From Dermatemys mawii (lineage: Eukaryota; Chordata; Testudines; Dermatemydidae): 64,000 nt of DNA. The DNA is taken from the NCBI GenBank assembly GCA_007922305.1, contig ML677366.1:12554881-12618880 (forward strand), given 5' to 3'. Shown here piece after piece: positions 1 through 12,644 of this stretch. Every line of letters starts with the position of its first letter. Position 1 is the stretch's first letter. The notes under the pieces are model-generated. The model was given only the letters and a program-made list of their open reading frames with translations. It did not search any database and had not been told where the DNA came from. Made by a program: the position numbers and the translations under genes.

Positions 1-1090
1 AAGGGCCAGTTTCCCAGATGGCACCAGCCAGGCAAGATACCCATTTGTGTGTGCATGCATGTTACGATGCAGACTGCATAAAAGCCCACAGTCTCCTTTA
101 GCACAGCCTATAATCCTATTAGAAGGATTACTCTGTTGTCCTAGGCTATCTGATCGTGGTAAGAACTCATTTAGGTCAATTGTTTAGGAAATTTACACAC
201 ACACACACAAAATTAAATAAGCCTCTTGCTGCATTTCACAGGGATACACAAGCTCCTTTCAGACTTTCTCTATGCTGCTGATTATGTCCCTGTTCTTGTA
301 GCTCCTTCACAGTTTTCTAAACCCTCAGGTAAATGACCTGCTTTCAGCTTTTGACTTCTAACAGCAGATGTTGGATAGACAGTGCTGTATGTAGACCCTT
401 GGTATTTCTGGATCTTGAAAGGATTAAAATGTTAAACAGTGAAGCACTTTGCTTTTGCTGTGTGTATTGCATGATATTGTAATGTAGAGAATAAGGACTT
501 TCCTCCGTGGGAAGGGCTGCTCTGTGGCTAGAACTTAATGAAAGCTAAATCTAGTCTGGCAGGGTCCCAATCAGTTTAATCCCCCGGTCTGCTGATTATC
601 AGCAATGTTATAATTTAATTTGAGGCCTCTATATTTAGAAGGTCGGTGAAGCTCTGTACAAATGAATGCCTGGGAGAGAGCCTGCAGACAGCAGAGGCAG
701 TGCAAATGGCGATTTCCCTTGGCATTCCAGCAGGGCAGTGTATTCAGCTTTGGAGCATTTTAAACAAACAAGTACATGTTTAAAATAGCAACACAGTTAC
801 ACAGTCAGGTAGGGCCAGAAGCTGCCCAACCCAGGCTATTAGTGCTGGAAATAGTGTGATGGCAATGCAGACACCCTGGCCTTGTAACAAATCCATAGCC
901 AACATGGAACATCATGTCTTATTATGGTGTACTTAGTAGCCATATATATTGCCACAGCAAAAGTGAGGATAGGACAGATATCCCCCTGTTGAAAAAACAC
1001 ATGCCCCGTCAAGCTAAAGAAGAAGCCCTTCTGGCTGTTAGCAGTACAGGACCTATGACGTACAGCTTTCATTCGATCCAGTAGTGAGCA
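1..1090. other. Intergenic DNA, no gene seen
   Basis: AT-rich sequence with no exon-like coding stretch and no repeat I recognise apart from a short CA run near 194-210. Short open frames here lack any family resemblance. Confidence 0.5.
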
Positions 1091-1153
1091 GTCACACACA
1101 CTCACACTCACACACACACTCACACTCACTCTCTCTCTCTCTCTCTCTCTCTT
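1091..1153. repeat. Compound CA/CT microsatellite
   Basis: Runs of CACACT units pass directly into an uninterrupted CT tract of about 12 units. The serine/valine/arginine-rich open frame crossing it on the minus strand is an artefact of the repeat. Confidence 0.95.
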
Positions 1154-2849
1154 CAACAGCATTTTAGGATATTTAACATCTCAAGCATCCTGTAACAGAG
1201 ACATTCAGAGGAGCAGGAATCAGGGTCTGAATTGTCTTCTGGGTATGGAGTTTATTAACATACAATTCATCTGGACGCTGTTGTGAACGGGCTCCATCAT
1301 TCCATAGTTTGCGTGTCTTGCTCCCAGTGTGCGCAGTGGTCTCTTGACCCTAACCTCTTGGGAACATGTGGTCAGGTATGGGCTGGCACAATGTATGGGC
1401 TAGTGGTTTGTCACTGTCTCTTGCTCTGTACCAAGAGCAGAGTGGCACAGTGAAATTGACAAGCCCCCGGAAGGTGCAGAACTTGTCAATTATACTTTCC
1501 TCTCCCCCTAGCACATGGAGAAGAGCGAACGGGGAGTCAGAGGGCAAGGAGAAGCGTATGTGGGGTGAGGGGAAAGAAAAAGAGAAAATAAAGAGTGTAC
1601 AGAAATAATAAAACAAGGCTTGTACTTCTCAGCCAAGGATCTCAAAATCCTACACAGTCTTGAGAGGGGTTGAACACCAGGCTTGGAGGGGCTTGCCAGG
1701 CTTCAGGAAAGTGTGGAGCCTGAAGGCTGTGGCACATTAAGAACCTAGAGATTGCCCCCGCCCCCCATTCTCTTTTATCAATATTTTTAGCCAGCTGGAG
1801 GGATCTGGAGGATAATTTGACCAGCTGAGACATCTTCACGCTATTTCTCCATGTCCCACCACTCCACCAAAATTAGCAAAACACTCTCATTTCCCCTGCT
1901 AAGGATTGTTTCTCAATGCTTGTGTTGTCACTACAGTGAAAACTCACCCCCATCCCTTCACCTGAGTCGCCTTGGCTTGCTGGATTAACTCCAGCGATAG
2001 AAAGGGATAGATGATCTCCATTAGTTCTTGCACGGCGAACACTTATCCTTACTTGCTAACCGGGCTGCCTCCCTTAAGAAGTGGAGGTTTATCCTGCCAC
2101 ATATCTGCTCCCTCTACTGTGATTCTGGTGGGGTTCTGGTGACACCAAGTGCCTGGTTTGCCTTATCACGGGAGCATGTGTGAGTATATGAGTGTGTGCC
2201 ATGCTGCTATCCCCGGGAGATGCAGTAGATCTAAAGTCCTGTTCTCTCCTCGACTTAGCTGAATTTGCATCAAGAATCATGCACCGTGTCGGAGGTGTTT
2301 GTGACAGCTGCAATTCCCACATAAAGTAAAGGAAACCTTTGCAGCCAGAGCTCCCAGGAAAGGGTGCCTTTCAAGGGAGGCACTACTGTGTACAAAGGAA
2401 AGCAAGCCCCAAGAAACAAATCACAGCTTCCACTGGGAGATGAGAATCGTGAGATGACGTACATAGTACAACAATTGGTATCCGACCCAGGCTGGGCCAT
2501 ATCTTCCCCTTTCCCCAACCCCATTCTCCAGAGAGAGGCTAAGCTTCTGTGTAATACACGCAGGTCACAGTGTCCATCCATTCTCTGAAAGGTGACACCA
2601 GCCCCATACAGTAAAAGAGCCGGTGAAAGGGTCTGGATTGACAGCCCCAGAGACAGACGAAATGGCGTGGTGAGCAGCAGGGCCCGCTTTCCCCACTCAG
2701 CCTGCCACTGTCTCAGCCTTGGAGGGCAAGGGGTCTGACCCCAGGGGTGAGAGGGCAGGTCAGCCATTGAGCTCTCTGCTGAGAGTCACTTTCAGGATAT
2801 AAAACTAGAGGCCTCTGGCTCTGCTTTGGAAGGCAATGGGCCACAGATA
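1154..2849. other. Intergenic DNA, no gene seen
   Basis: Mixed-composition sequence. The longest open frame (165 codons, minus, 2270-2767) has no recognisable motif, no splice-flanked core and many alternative overlapping frames, so I treat it as chance. Confidence 0.5.
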
Positions 2850-3330
2850 GGAGTGTTGGGTAAATTGATGGGTAATGTTTAACAGCAACGGACCTTGCAA
2901 AACATTCCTTCTATCAATTGCACCACATTCCTTATATCAATTGTTTGCCTGCCTTTCAGATATGACTAAGTAACCGCAGAACCAGTTCAAACCGGCTATA
3001 GCTGAATGTATGTAGAACTAGTCACTTATATCAACTTTTCCATTGCCTGCCTTAAAACTATAAATACTGCTGTGTGAACTTAATAAAGCCTCCATACGCC
3101 TCCAAAGCTATAAGCCTGAGGAGCATGCCATGAATACTCCAAAGACCTCATATTGCCTCCCCCGTCACCTTCCACTTCACTGGTGCAACAGGGAAACTGA
3201 GGAAAGGAAACATTTAGGCTGCACAGATGGGAAGAATTCCCCCCCACCCCAGTGAGATTCCTTAGGTGCAGAGTAGTTCCTCCAGGGAAGCACTGGAAGT
3301 CCCAGTTGTTTGGATCATGCAAATCTTAGC
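2850..3330 (+). mobile_element. Possible LTR fragment
   Basis: A TATA-like stretch (CTATAAATAC, about 3058) is followed about 20 bases later by AATAAAG (about 3081), the promoter plus poly(A)-signal spacing of a compact LTR. A repeated CCTT(C/A)TATCAATTG motif sits upstream near 2907 and 2931. I could not define TG...CA termini or a target duplication, so the family and limits are uncertain. It could equally be unique DNA with chance signals. Confidence 0.25.
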
Positions 3331-4984
3331 TGGACAAAGCTAAGAGAACAATCCTTCCCTGGCTGGCCAGGTGGAAGCGCAGACGGGGCTTACCAGCCGC
3401 TGAAGCTGCAGATTTATGCCGATGCACGGAATGCTGGGGCAGGACACGACAGCTTTCTCCACAGCTCCCAGCACGCTTGCTCCCGTCTCGGATATAATAT
3501 TTCTATTTCCAGCGTATTTCTTCCCGTTGCAGGAATTTAAGCCGCCGAGCTTTGGGGTGGAAAGAGCAAGACAAAAGGGAGCCTACAAAGCAAAGCCACT
3601 GAGATGTGATTTTTTATTTTTTTGTAACTTATCAAAAATTTTAAAACTAAGGCCCTTGATGGAACTAAAGAGCCCAGCTTTAAAGAAGCAAAACTGTGTG
3701 TGTGATCCATTAACAAAGCTGGAGTGACTGTCTTGCTCATCACCTTGAAAGACACCAAGACAAGGACGTCCTTTAAATTCCAACCTGACTGCAGTGGGGA
3801 TTTACATCCCCTAACAAGCTAGTTATCACTGCTCAGGCAGGTCAGAGGGACAGGAATTGGGATGACCCAGCAAGTGAGGAGGGGAAGAATGCTGTCTTCC
3901 AGACAACTCTACTGTTACTGAATAGACACTGAGGAGGAAATCCAGAATAATATGTTAGCATTAGAAAGCCAAAAGGTCAAGAGCAAATCTGCTCTAACTA
4001 GGATGCCCTATTGCTCTGCCCTAGATGATCTCATTGTATGTTTCACTTATTTCTTTATTGCCTCTTGTTTTTTATTTAAGGGAAACCAGTAATTAAATAC
4101 TCTGGATATTAACATAATTTCTTCTACGTAACATTTTTTTTTCCCAAAGATCTTTCTGGGTTAGTTCAGTGTAGTTAACAGACCATTCCAGACTAGGATT
4201 TAAGGACCCCCCGCCATGTTACTGGGTGATACTAATCCAAATCCAGCAGCTAGAGAGCCAGAAAGAACCAAAGGACCTGTCTGTGCCTAGCAATCACATA
4301 AAGAATCCCCTTTACATTCGTTACAACAGGATCCTGTCTCTTCTCTGTCCTAACAGACACTACAATTCAAAGTGAACTTTAGCCCTTGGAATCTTGCTTC
4401 TGCCAGTGTCAGCATCTGGTGCTTCAGAGGATGACAGTGAACAACTCCCAGAATGCACCTGGATAATTATGGGTGGGGCAAGTAATGCTGTCCTCATCTT
4501 ACATGTGGTCAGGTGATACTCTGACATGAGTGATTTGATGATGTACATCTGTCCCTCTCGAATTGATGCTGATATCTGGAGGTGAAGGGAGTTTTCCCAT
4601 TCCGCAAGAGATTTTGAGACAATTTTCTTCTCCTACATGTGAAGAAAAGGGCCAAAAATCTCGAAATGTTCCTGAATCACTAATACCCAGCAATTTCCCA
4701 AATGCTCTCCCAAATCCTTGTGGGAGTTGAATGAGAGATGGAAGCACTGATGCCCAGTTCAGTGGGTGAGATCCAGGGCTGTTGCCTCCATGTATGCCAT
4801 GGTTTTTTTAACTCTTCCTTTGTGTTTTCCATGAATGGCAAAAGTATTAACATACCTACAGGGAGCCTCACTCATCGGAGACTAAAACAAACAGATTTGT
4901 GTTATTATTTCCCAACCATTAGCTTTCCCAGTGGCTGACGAGGTCTTGCAGCTCTGACAGTGCCTTTGGAGGGTATTTTTAATG
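3331..4984. other. Intergenic DNA, no gene seen
   Basis: No coding, RNA or mobile feature recognised. The sequence is AT-rich from about 4030 to 4160. Confidence 0.5.
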
Positions 4985-5110
4985 TGGAAGGGACCGTCTT
5001 TTTGTTCTGTGTTTGTACAACACCTTGCACCATGGAGTCCTGGTCCAGGACTAGGGCGCCCATGTGCTACGATAATACAAATAATAAATATTAATAATAA
5101 AATAATGAGA
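4985..5110 (+). repeat. L2/MIR-like SINE or LINE 3' tail
   Basis: Carries the pattern TTGTTCTGTGTTTGTACA, then a 'cctagcac-atgg-gtcctggtcc' type core, and ends in an ATT/TAATAA-rich tail (AATACAAATAATAAATA). A second diverged copy lies at 17590-17700. Assigned from remembered reptilian L2/MIR-type tails; the exact family is not certain. Confidence 0.6.
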
Positions 5111-5984
5111 TTCTGCCATGTGACAATGGGGAAGAGCTGATTTCTTCTAACACTGAACAAGAACATTTATTAGAGTAAGGAAAACAATATTAGCCCTAAA
5201 CTTGCTCTCCTGGCCTCTTGCCTTCCCTACAGAGGTTCTGCCTGGAATCTTCCCCTGCCTCCAGCCTGTTTCACTTCCTCTTACACCCCCGAAAGAGAAA
5301 AAGGTAGGGATGGGGGTTGATTGCTGAAACAACCAGGAGAGAGAGAGCAAGGCTGATCACAGCCACTGAGGCAAAAGGGAGAAGCGGGGCCTAACAAGCC
5401 AGCTGATTTCCATCACCAGCTACCCTGATATCTGTTAGTTGAACTTTACTAATCAGAACTTTACACCACATAAGCACCCGCTGTACCTACAAGCATTTAA
5501 ACAAACATGCCCAGCAGAAGCATTTGTTCCTCTAAAACCAAAGATATTAACACCAAAGCATCTGTAATTTGATTTCTGTTTGTGCGGAGAGCCAACCTGT
5601 GCTCCGAGGTTAACATTAAAGCACATTTACAGATGTGGCAGGTGACTGCTTGATTTAAATTAATCCAGATGTTCCTATGTAATGGTTTCTCTTAGTGACT
5701 ATACTCCAGTATATCTACACTGGGTCATTTTTGCTGGGCTTGAGCTGTTTATGAGATGTTTTACTGCTTCTAAGGAAAGCTGTGGAAAAGGATGAGGCTG
5801 ACATTCAGAGTACAGAGATGGATTTTAACCATGGCACAATAGCTCAATGGGTTATGTTCAGCCTTTTATTGTTCAAGTGGTAGCAATAAAAATGGAACCT
5901 GGTTTACTCCCTTACGTCCTTTATCTTGGAAGAACAATAGTGAAATAGGCCTTTACTAGAATGAGGCAGCTATCTGAAAAGTTC
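5111..5984. other. Intergenic DNA, no gene seen
   Basis: No gene recognised. The block at about 5560-5720 is balanced, low-repeat sequence with several homeodomain-type TTAAT/TTTAAAT motifs and could be a conserved noncoding element, but conservation cannot be judged from one sequence. Confidence 0.4.
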
Positions 5985-6705
5985 CTTTAAGACTGCCTGT
6001 AATTTGAATTTTAACTGGTATCATCAAACGATTACAGCCTGTACTCGATGTAGACCACAAATCTTTCCTGAATTCCCTCAAACAATCTCCAGCCTCTGAC
6101 CCCACAACCTCGCGAAGTTCATCATCAGAAGCAAGCTCTCTACAGACCCGGACACTCCAACCCAAAGCAGCACCAGACCCTGGCAGAACAACAGATGCAA
6201 AACCTGCAGACGTTATCTCCATTGCTACAAGGATCAATATCCCCCTCCACGTGCCGTTCAAGATCCATGGGTCCTACACATGCCTATCTCAACATGTGCT
6301 GTACCTCATCCAGTTCATCAAATGCTCCATCAACTATGTGGGGTGAAACCAGACAGTCACTATGGACTCGCATGAACTCAGACAGAAAAATGACAAAAGA
6401 CAGAACCAGCCTATCACAACTGAACAACACATTAAAAACCATGGATACTGGTTTTATGGCTCAGTACAATAATTTATAACACAATGAATTACTTGCTAGC
6501 GCTTAACTGACTGCTTCATTTTAAGTGGTCTCCTGCAACATGTGTTTGAACCCCTTATGCTTAACAATCTCCCAACTTGTATTGAGCTCAGACACTCTGG
6601 TGTCCTTCCCCAGACCTGAAGTTGAGCTCTTTGAAGCTTGAAAGCTGGTCTCTTCCACAGTAGAAGTTTGTCCAATAAAATATATGTCTCATCTAGTTTG
6701 TCTCT
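5985..6705 (+). mobile_element. Penelope-like retroelement 3' end (GIY-YIG remnant)
   Basis: The 3' part of a Penelope-like element in sense orientation. Penelope elements encode a reverse transcriptase followed by a GIY-YIG endonuclease that nicks the target; only the linker, nuclease start and 3' noncoding tail remain. Visible are a basic linker (SSSEAS-like after about 6110), a zinc-knuckle-like RCKTCRRY at 6193-6216, and a GIY-YIG-type sequence NYVG (about 6332) continuing as GETRQSLWTRMNSDRK in another frame. The two parts are separated by a one-base G insertion in the GGGG run near 6340, so the nuclease is broken. The tail holds a hammerhead-like core and a TCCAATAAAA motif near 6672. 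No reverse transcriptase is left, so the copy is 5' truncated and inactive. Identification is from recognition of the nuclease motif and family tail; the 5' limit is approximate. Confidence 0.75.
6616..6643 (+). ncRNA. Hammerhead-ribozyme-like core in Penelope tail
   Basis: CTGAAGT (6616-6622) matches the CUGANGA core except for its last base. It is followed by a hairpin with stem GAGCT/AGCTT around a CTTTGA loop (helix II) and then GAAA (6640-6643), the second conserved core. Penelope-like elements are known to carry hammerhead ribozymes in their terminal repeats. The last core A is replaced by T here, so this copy is probably inactive. Confidence 0.45.
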
Positions 6706-7744
6706 CACATTTGGATGTAAAGAACGATGAGCCTTTACACTTTTAGCTACTGCCTCTGAGATGTGCCCTTTGCATTTCATGTGCCACAGGATAGTCCTCT
6801 GACTCGATCAGGACACAAAGAGTGCTGGAAATTTTGTGACAAAATATTTTTCATTGGAAAATGCGACACCTCCAAAGGATCATTTTCGACACATCTGATT
6901 TGAAACACACTTGAAAAAAAAAGTTTGATTGATAGTCTCAAAATGTCACAGTTTGGCCCTTTTTTGTTTATTTGCGTTCTGATTCAAAATGACTTTTCAT
7001 TTTGAAATGTTAGTTAATATATAATTTAAAAAAACATCAAAAGGTTGACATTTAAATGAAATGTTTCAACTGACTCAATCCAAAAATGGATTGGATCATC
7101 CTTCCCATTGCTCCTACAGAGGGGATCTCTCTGTGCAGGATCCCACCCTGGACTGAGGGTGGGAAGCACAACCTGAGGTTTGAAGGAGTGCCATATGGGC
7201 CTGCATCACAAACGCTCACAGTTGGATTGCAACTCACACAATATTTGGGGTTTTCCCTGATAACCCCAGGTCATGAGAGTCCCTGAGAATCTCAGCTCTC
7301 CTTTTGAAAACCAGGAGCTTTCTAGTCATGGTGGTGGCAGAGAAAAGCTGGGGAACCATAATCCTCTCCAGGCTAAAAGAAAGCAAATAAAAACATGCAG
7401 TAGTTATTTTTTTAAAAAAAAATCTCATGATTTCTAGGCCGACTTCATGATTTTGAGAGACTTGGCGCAGCGTATTTCACCACTTGGGTTTGACAACACT
7501 GTACAATGCCTTTCCCCCAGTGCTAACAGAGAGGCAAAAGGATTAAGGTCATGCCCTTTGACTTCCTCCAGCTCCTTTAAGGGAGTGTCTTGCCCCTAAT
7601 TCTCCCCACCTTGTACTCATGGATCAGGCGCCCCATTGCAGAGGCTGCCTGCACCTCCTCCCAAGCGAAGGGTGGCCCCTAGTTTCTGAGCAGCAACACT
7701 TTCTAGCCCTGGGCGTTGTCTTCCTGTCCTGTTGCCACTGTGGA
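6706..7744. other. Intergenic DNA, AT-rich repeat-like stretch
   Basis: The part from 6830 to 7080 is AT-rich with recurring TTTTGAAATG/CATTTTGAAAT patterns in both orientations, suggesting an old palindromic element. The part from 7230 to 7470 has repeated 'ctcatgattt' phrases. I could not define ends or a family. No gene seen. Confidence 0.35.
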
Positions 7745-8033
7745 TCCCATCTGCTGCGATCCTAGGCTGCATGACGGTTGACAGACACAATTGTGTCACT
7801 CGCACTAAGGGTGATGACCCACTGAAATCAGCTACCACGGGAAGTGGTGGATTCTCCATCTCTGGGTGTCTTCAGATCAAGTCGAACTGCCCCTCTGGAA
7901 GGTTTGCTTTAGCCAGACACAAGCAACTGGGCTTAGTACAGGGATAACTGGGCGAGATTCTCTGGCCTGTATTACGCAGAAAGTGAGACTCCCTGATCTC
8001 ATGGTCCTATCTGGCCTTAAAATCATATGAAAT
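7745..8033 (+). mobile_element. CR1 LINE 3' end
   Basis: The right end has the CR1 3' signature: 'attctctggcctgtatta' followed by 'gatctcatggtcctatctgg' and CCTTAAAATC. The upstream part matches the 3' UTR of the same family ('gggaagtggtggattctcc'). Sense orientation, 5' truncated, no open frame. Confidence 0.65.
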
Positions 8034-10550
8034 ATTCCCTTTCCTTAGTACTACATGCCTTCTTCTGCTGGAGAGGAGCCAGAAGGTAACCCGAGTATTG
8101 AGTGAACCCAAAATGCCCGTTCCTGTTGGGGCAGCCCTGCAGTGGTGTTCTCTTTGGGGAGCGAGGCGGGAGGGAGACAGGCAGCACTGGAAGGGTTTAA
8201 GCTGGTGTGCACTCCGCAAGAGGAATTTGAGGTCTCCAGGATCTGTGGTGGCTGACAGGTGCCCTAGATTCACATAGCACCTTGCAGCCCTTTGGGATGA
8301 AAGGCAAGACGGTCATGTCAAGCAGGATTTTCACACCTGACTGCTTGCTCGCCAGGCCAGAGAGAAAGATCCAGTTCACTGTTCAGATCTTCAGATGCTC
8401 TGCCAGGGAACCAAAACGCTGGGCTGTCTCTGCCAAACTCTCACTAGAGATGAGTGCAATCACTCCAGTAAAAACACCAACCTGCCACGAACCGTTATCC
8501 AGAAATGCTGCCCCGCTAGGATCGAATGACTGGCTTGCTTTGTTATGTTCCTCTTTCACGCCGGCCTCTGCCCTTCTGGGTGGGAAGCCAAAGCATCAAA
8601 ATCACACTTCAGAGGCTGAACCAGAGCAAATCTCCATCTGAGTTTGCACACTCCAGGGTCCAGAGTATGAGCCCTTTACTCCTATTGGCGAGCACCCTGC
8701 TCTTTCAGGCATCTCACCGATTTCAAAGGGGCTACTGGAGGACCACAATGCTCCTTAGAGTGCGTAAGGGAATTGGACTCTGAGCCAAAGAGATTGGGAT
8801 AGGCCAGATGAAGTTCAGAGCATCCCAGCTTTCAGTGTTGTTCCAAACTGAAACATCATACCCTACTGAGCTGAATCCACCACAAATTATCAGCTGTTGC
8901 CTCATCCAGAGAGAGTAAAGGGGACTAAGCCTTCACTCCCCACTTCCGTCCACAGTGCGGAAAGGCTCTGCCAGTCCTCCCATAATTCCATTATTAGCCT
9001 GCGTTTGTTTCAGATTAATTAAAAGTGAAGCTGAGAGTCCCAAATTCATTTAACTTCCTAAGCTTTGTTCTCTGGGGATTGAGAGTGGAAAAAAATAGCT
9101 GAGGACCACGATGAAAAGCAGCTAACCCTAGGGATCTATCAAAGGGAGTGGACAAGAAAAATAACTTCCCGGTCAAAAAGAGATTTCTGTGCCTTTGTGG
9201 TACTGTATTTTCCATGGCAGGGTTTTCTGGCCCAAAATAGCCAGAACAAGATTGTAGGATGATTAAGTATTAATCTCTGTTTTCAGATTTTTGTGTGCGC
9301 GCGTGTATGTTAGCACAGGGGAGAGACACGTGCAACAGCAATTTTACAAATGTGCTGCTCTATCCAGTGGATAGAAAGCTGATTCAGAGTGTGCAGTGTT
9401 GTTAGTCAAAGCCTGAGATGTTATATGCTTTGACAGGACTAGTCAATTACAGGTTTCAGAAGAAGTAACCTGCAGCAGTTCAGCAATATTAGATGGATGT
9501 GTGGGGCCTGAGTTTACCTCAAATCTGTCCATTAATGTTTCTAACTTGAAAAAATTCACTTCTTGAGCTAAAAGTCTTTGCAGAAGTGATAGCTGTGTTA
9601 TGTAAGGGGAGAGATGGACACATCAGCTGCAAGGAGACAAGTCAGGGGCCTGACTGACACAGTGGGCTCATGCTGTTTACCTCTGGAGTGTCAGGTCCAG
9701 ACAAAATTTGCTTCACAGGTGAAATGAGATTGTTGAGTCCCATGTCAGTCTAGAGTGAAAAGCTGCCTGCTTCACAAAAATGTACCACAGGTCAATTTGG
9801 CACAATTCTTCATGCTTTTGCTTTGTTGGCCTTCAATGAGGGATGATGCTGAAATAATTAAGTGTATGTTGCAGATTGTTCAAAAACTGCACAGTTCAAA
9901 TTCACAAGCAAAGGTCTTTGCACCAGACACCTGATTCTAAAGAGTTTCACTCATATATCTAGGGACCCTGACATCCCACCTGACCTAAAAAGTCCAGTAA
10001 TAAAAGCTCAAATAATGAAAAGCAAGGACTTACAACCAACTACTCATAAACAAGCCATAGAACAAGAAGTAACTAATCACAAATGGGGTAGTGATTAAGC
10101 TGAACAATGAATTCATTTGAAAAAAAATCGCTAGCTAGTTGGGGACAAATTGTGCAGAGAAAAATAAGCAAAATATGTCACAAATTATTCATCTTTTAAC
10201 TGTCAGTCTCTGCTCAGATATGAGGTGCATCAGCAGAGCTGTGTTCTCACCCAAGATGGGGATAGTAGGGGAGGGCTGCAGATCTGGACTGAGGGGAATT
10301 GGCAGAGCTATTCGGGCAGCCCAGGTCTGTGATAATGATTTGGAGGATTCTGCAGGAGGCGATTAAACTGCATTGGCAGTGCTGAGCAGGGAGAATTTGC
10401 GTAGCACCTGCCCACTGCGCGCCTGGTTGTCTCCAGCAGAATCAATCACTTTCCTGCATTGCTTTCATGAGTTCTAAATTCACTTAATAATAAATAAATG
10501 AATTAAATGACTAACAGTTCCCCAGAGGACGCCCAATTGATTAATGGTTC
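8034..10550. other. Intergenic DNA, no gene seen
   Basis: No exon, RNA gene or recognised repeat. A short GT/GC run lies near 9290-9310, and the stretch from 9850 to 10140 is AT-rich. Open frames of up to 119 codons have no family resemblance. Confidence 0.45.
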
Positions 10551-11679
10551 TGTGATGGTGCACCCCATAAGGCTTTATGGGGATATGCTTAGGAACGTAT
10601 ACATGACATAACTGGAATATGTTTTATGGTACTTATGCCACATAACATATCTCTGTAAAGGTTATGATTTACTGGATATAATCATCCTATGCATGTGTCA
10701 TTTTTGTACTCCAAGTTATGAATATTGGCTATGTACTTGGTTAATTTTAAATAGCCTCAGTGAAGCAGTTGGTCAGCTTCTGGAGAAAAGACTATTCTCA
10801 GTAAGTGTCCAACCAAGAACCACTTAAGCTAACAATGAACTTTGAGAGACACCAATCCACTGAGCTTTCCCAGGAATGTGGCCTGACTGGTAAGGAACTC
10901 AGTCATGCATGGACATGTGACTTGCCCATGTGACTCAAAAACTCCATCTTGGAGCTGGATTCTACCCATGGTGGAGGGAGGGGTGTCCACCCACAAGGGA
11001 AAGCCTATTTAAACCCCTGGAAAACCCCTCCCTTTTGTCTTCAGCTGGTTCAAGAGAGAGCCTCTCCACAGCCAATTATACCTGAAAGAAACTGAAACAA
11101 AGGACAATAGCTGCAGGGGTTGTGAGTGATTGCTGGACCCAGACTAGAAAGAGACTAGTCTGTAAAAGAAAGCTTACTGGAACATCACTGAGGGTGAGGT
11201 TTTATCTGTATTCAGTTTTATTGCTGTGTTAGAGATAGATTTGTGTGCTGTATTCTATTTCACTTGGTAATTCACTTTGTTCTGTCTGTTACTACTTGAA
11301 ACCACGTAAATCCTACTTTCTGTTTTTAATAAAATCACTTTTTATTTATTAATTAACCTGGAGTATGTATGGGGGGGCAAACAGCTGTGCATAGCTATCA
11401 GTGTTATAGAGGGCGAACAATCTATGAGTTTATCCTGTATAAACTTTATACAGGTAAAACAGATTTATTTGGGGTTTGGACCCCATTGGAAGTGTTTTCA
11501 ATTGAGCCAGGGGACATGGTTCAGATCGGGGTCTGGGTCTGCAGCAGGCTAGCAGGTCTGGCTCAAACCAGGCAAGTCTCTGGAGTCCCAAACTGGTTGG
11601 GTAGGGAATCAGGGGCAGAAGTAGTCTTGGCACATCATTTGGCAGCCCCAAGGGGGTTTCTGTGATCCAACCCATCACA
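10551..11679 (+). mobile_element. Solo LTR of an endogenous retroelement
   Basis: The 1129-bp unit begins TGTGATGG and ends CCATCACA, a perfect 8-bp terminal inverted repeat with TG...CA ends. Flanks are GGTTC (10546-10550) and GGCTC (11680-11684), a 5-bp target duplication with one mismatch. Internally there is a TATA-like TATTTAAA at 11006-11013 and AATAAA at 11328-11333, giving the U3-R-U5 order on the plus strand. No primer-binding site, internal genes or second LTR follow, so it is a solo LTR left by recombination. I recognise the sequence as a repeated LTR of turtle genomes but do not recall its family name. Confidence 0.85.
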
Positions 11680-11684
11680 GGCTC

Positions 11685-12519
11685 CTAAACATATTAATAT
11701 ATGGATCATTATGAACTATATGTTCTCTTGAAGATCCCTTCCACCAGGTGATTCTGGGATTGAAGATCATTCAGAACAACTTGCCGTGGGCCTCAGATAG
11801 GTTCATGCAATTCTCCTTCTCTTCAGTGGCCTCAGTATATATCCATACCCTAGGTCAGAATTTGGTTGGGGGTCCCTGATTTTTCCTTCAAATCAGTAGC
11901 TGTTGGAACCCCGACTCACTAGATGTGTTTGAAAGAATTTCTGAAGTCAATTTATATGGTCTTTGCACCTTAGTTCTGACACTCAAGAAACCTGCCAAAC
12001 TGGATATGAGTCAGACAAGTGTGCACAGACAGGATTCATGCACTCCACGGGTGCATGGGATTGTTCATCTGGGGGTCTCCCTGCTTCTCCAAATTGGGGT
12101 GGGAGGCACTGGCTTCTCAGTGCTGTGGAATCAACCTGTGGCAGCTAATTAAAATCAGGCATTGTTCTTCCTTGTTCCCATGTAATTGAGAATCAGTGGT
12201 AAGCATTGTTTCCTGTAATGGAAATGTCTTCCATTTAAGACAAAAAGTCACCTGAGGCACATACTTCACTAGCTCAGTAACTTCTCCCCTTCTGTCATTG
12301 GAGGTGTAGCGTATGCTTTGCTGGTAAATGGATTTATGCATCTGAGTGTATGAGATGACGAATGTGCTAACCAGACGGCATATTTCATTGATCTGACTGC
12401 TCCCATCCCCTGAGAAACTGTTGCATTTTGCTGAGAGAGTTGCAGTGTTTCGCAGGCAGGTTGTCAATGCAGTTTGTATCGTCTTCAATAATTTTTGTCT
12501 CGCTCTGCTCTCTGTGTAG
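11685..12519. other. Intergenic DNA, no gene seen
   Basis: No coding or repeat feature recognised. A 140-codon minus frame at 12117-12539 overlaps the adjacent MITE and shows no motif. Confidence 0.45.
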
Positions 12520-12644
12520 CTAGGGTGACCAAACAGCAAGTGTGAAAAATTGGGATGGGATGGGAAGAGAGTGGTAATTGGAACCTGTATAAGAAAAAGA
12601 CACCAAAATCAGGACTGTCCCTATAAAATTGGGACATCTGGTCA
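12520..12644. mobile_element. Short MITE, right end replaced by CR1
   Basis: The left end CTAGGGTGACCAAACAG is mirrored by the right end CATCTGGTCA, the start of the inverted complement, which stops where CR1 sequence begins. The centre has AAAAAGACACCAAAATCAGG and GGGACTGTCCC-type features of a roughly 125-bp element I associate with turtle genomes. The superfamily cannot be settled because one terminus is lost. Confidence 0.65.

Noticed and set aside
2270..2767. 165-codon open frame on the minus strand
   Set aside because: No recognisable domain, overlapping plus-strand frame, no exon-like splice context and unremarkable composition.
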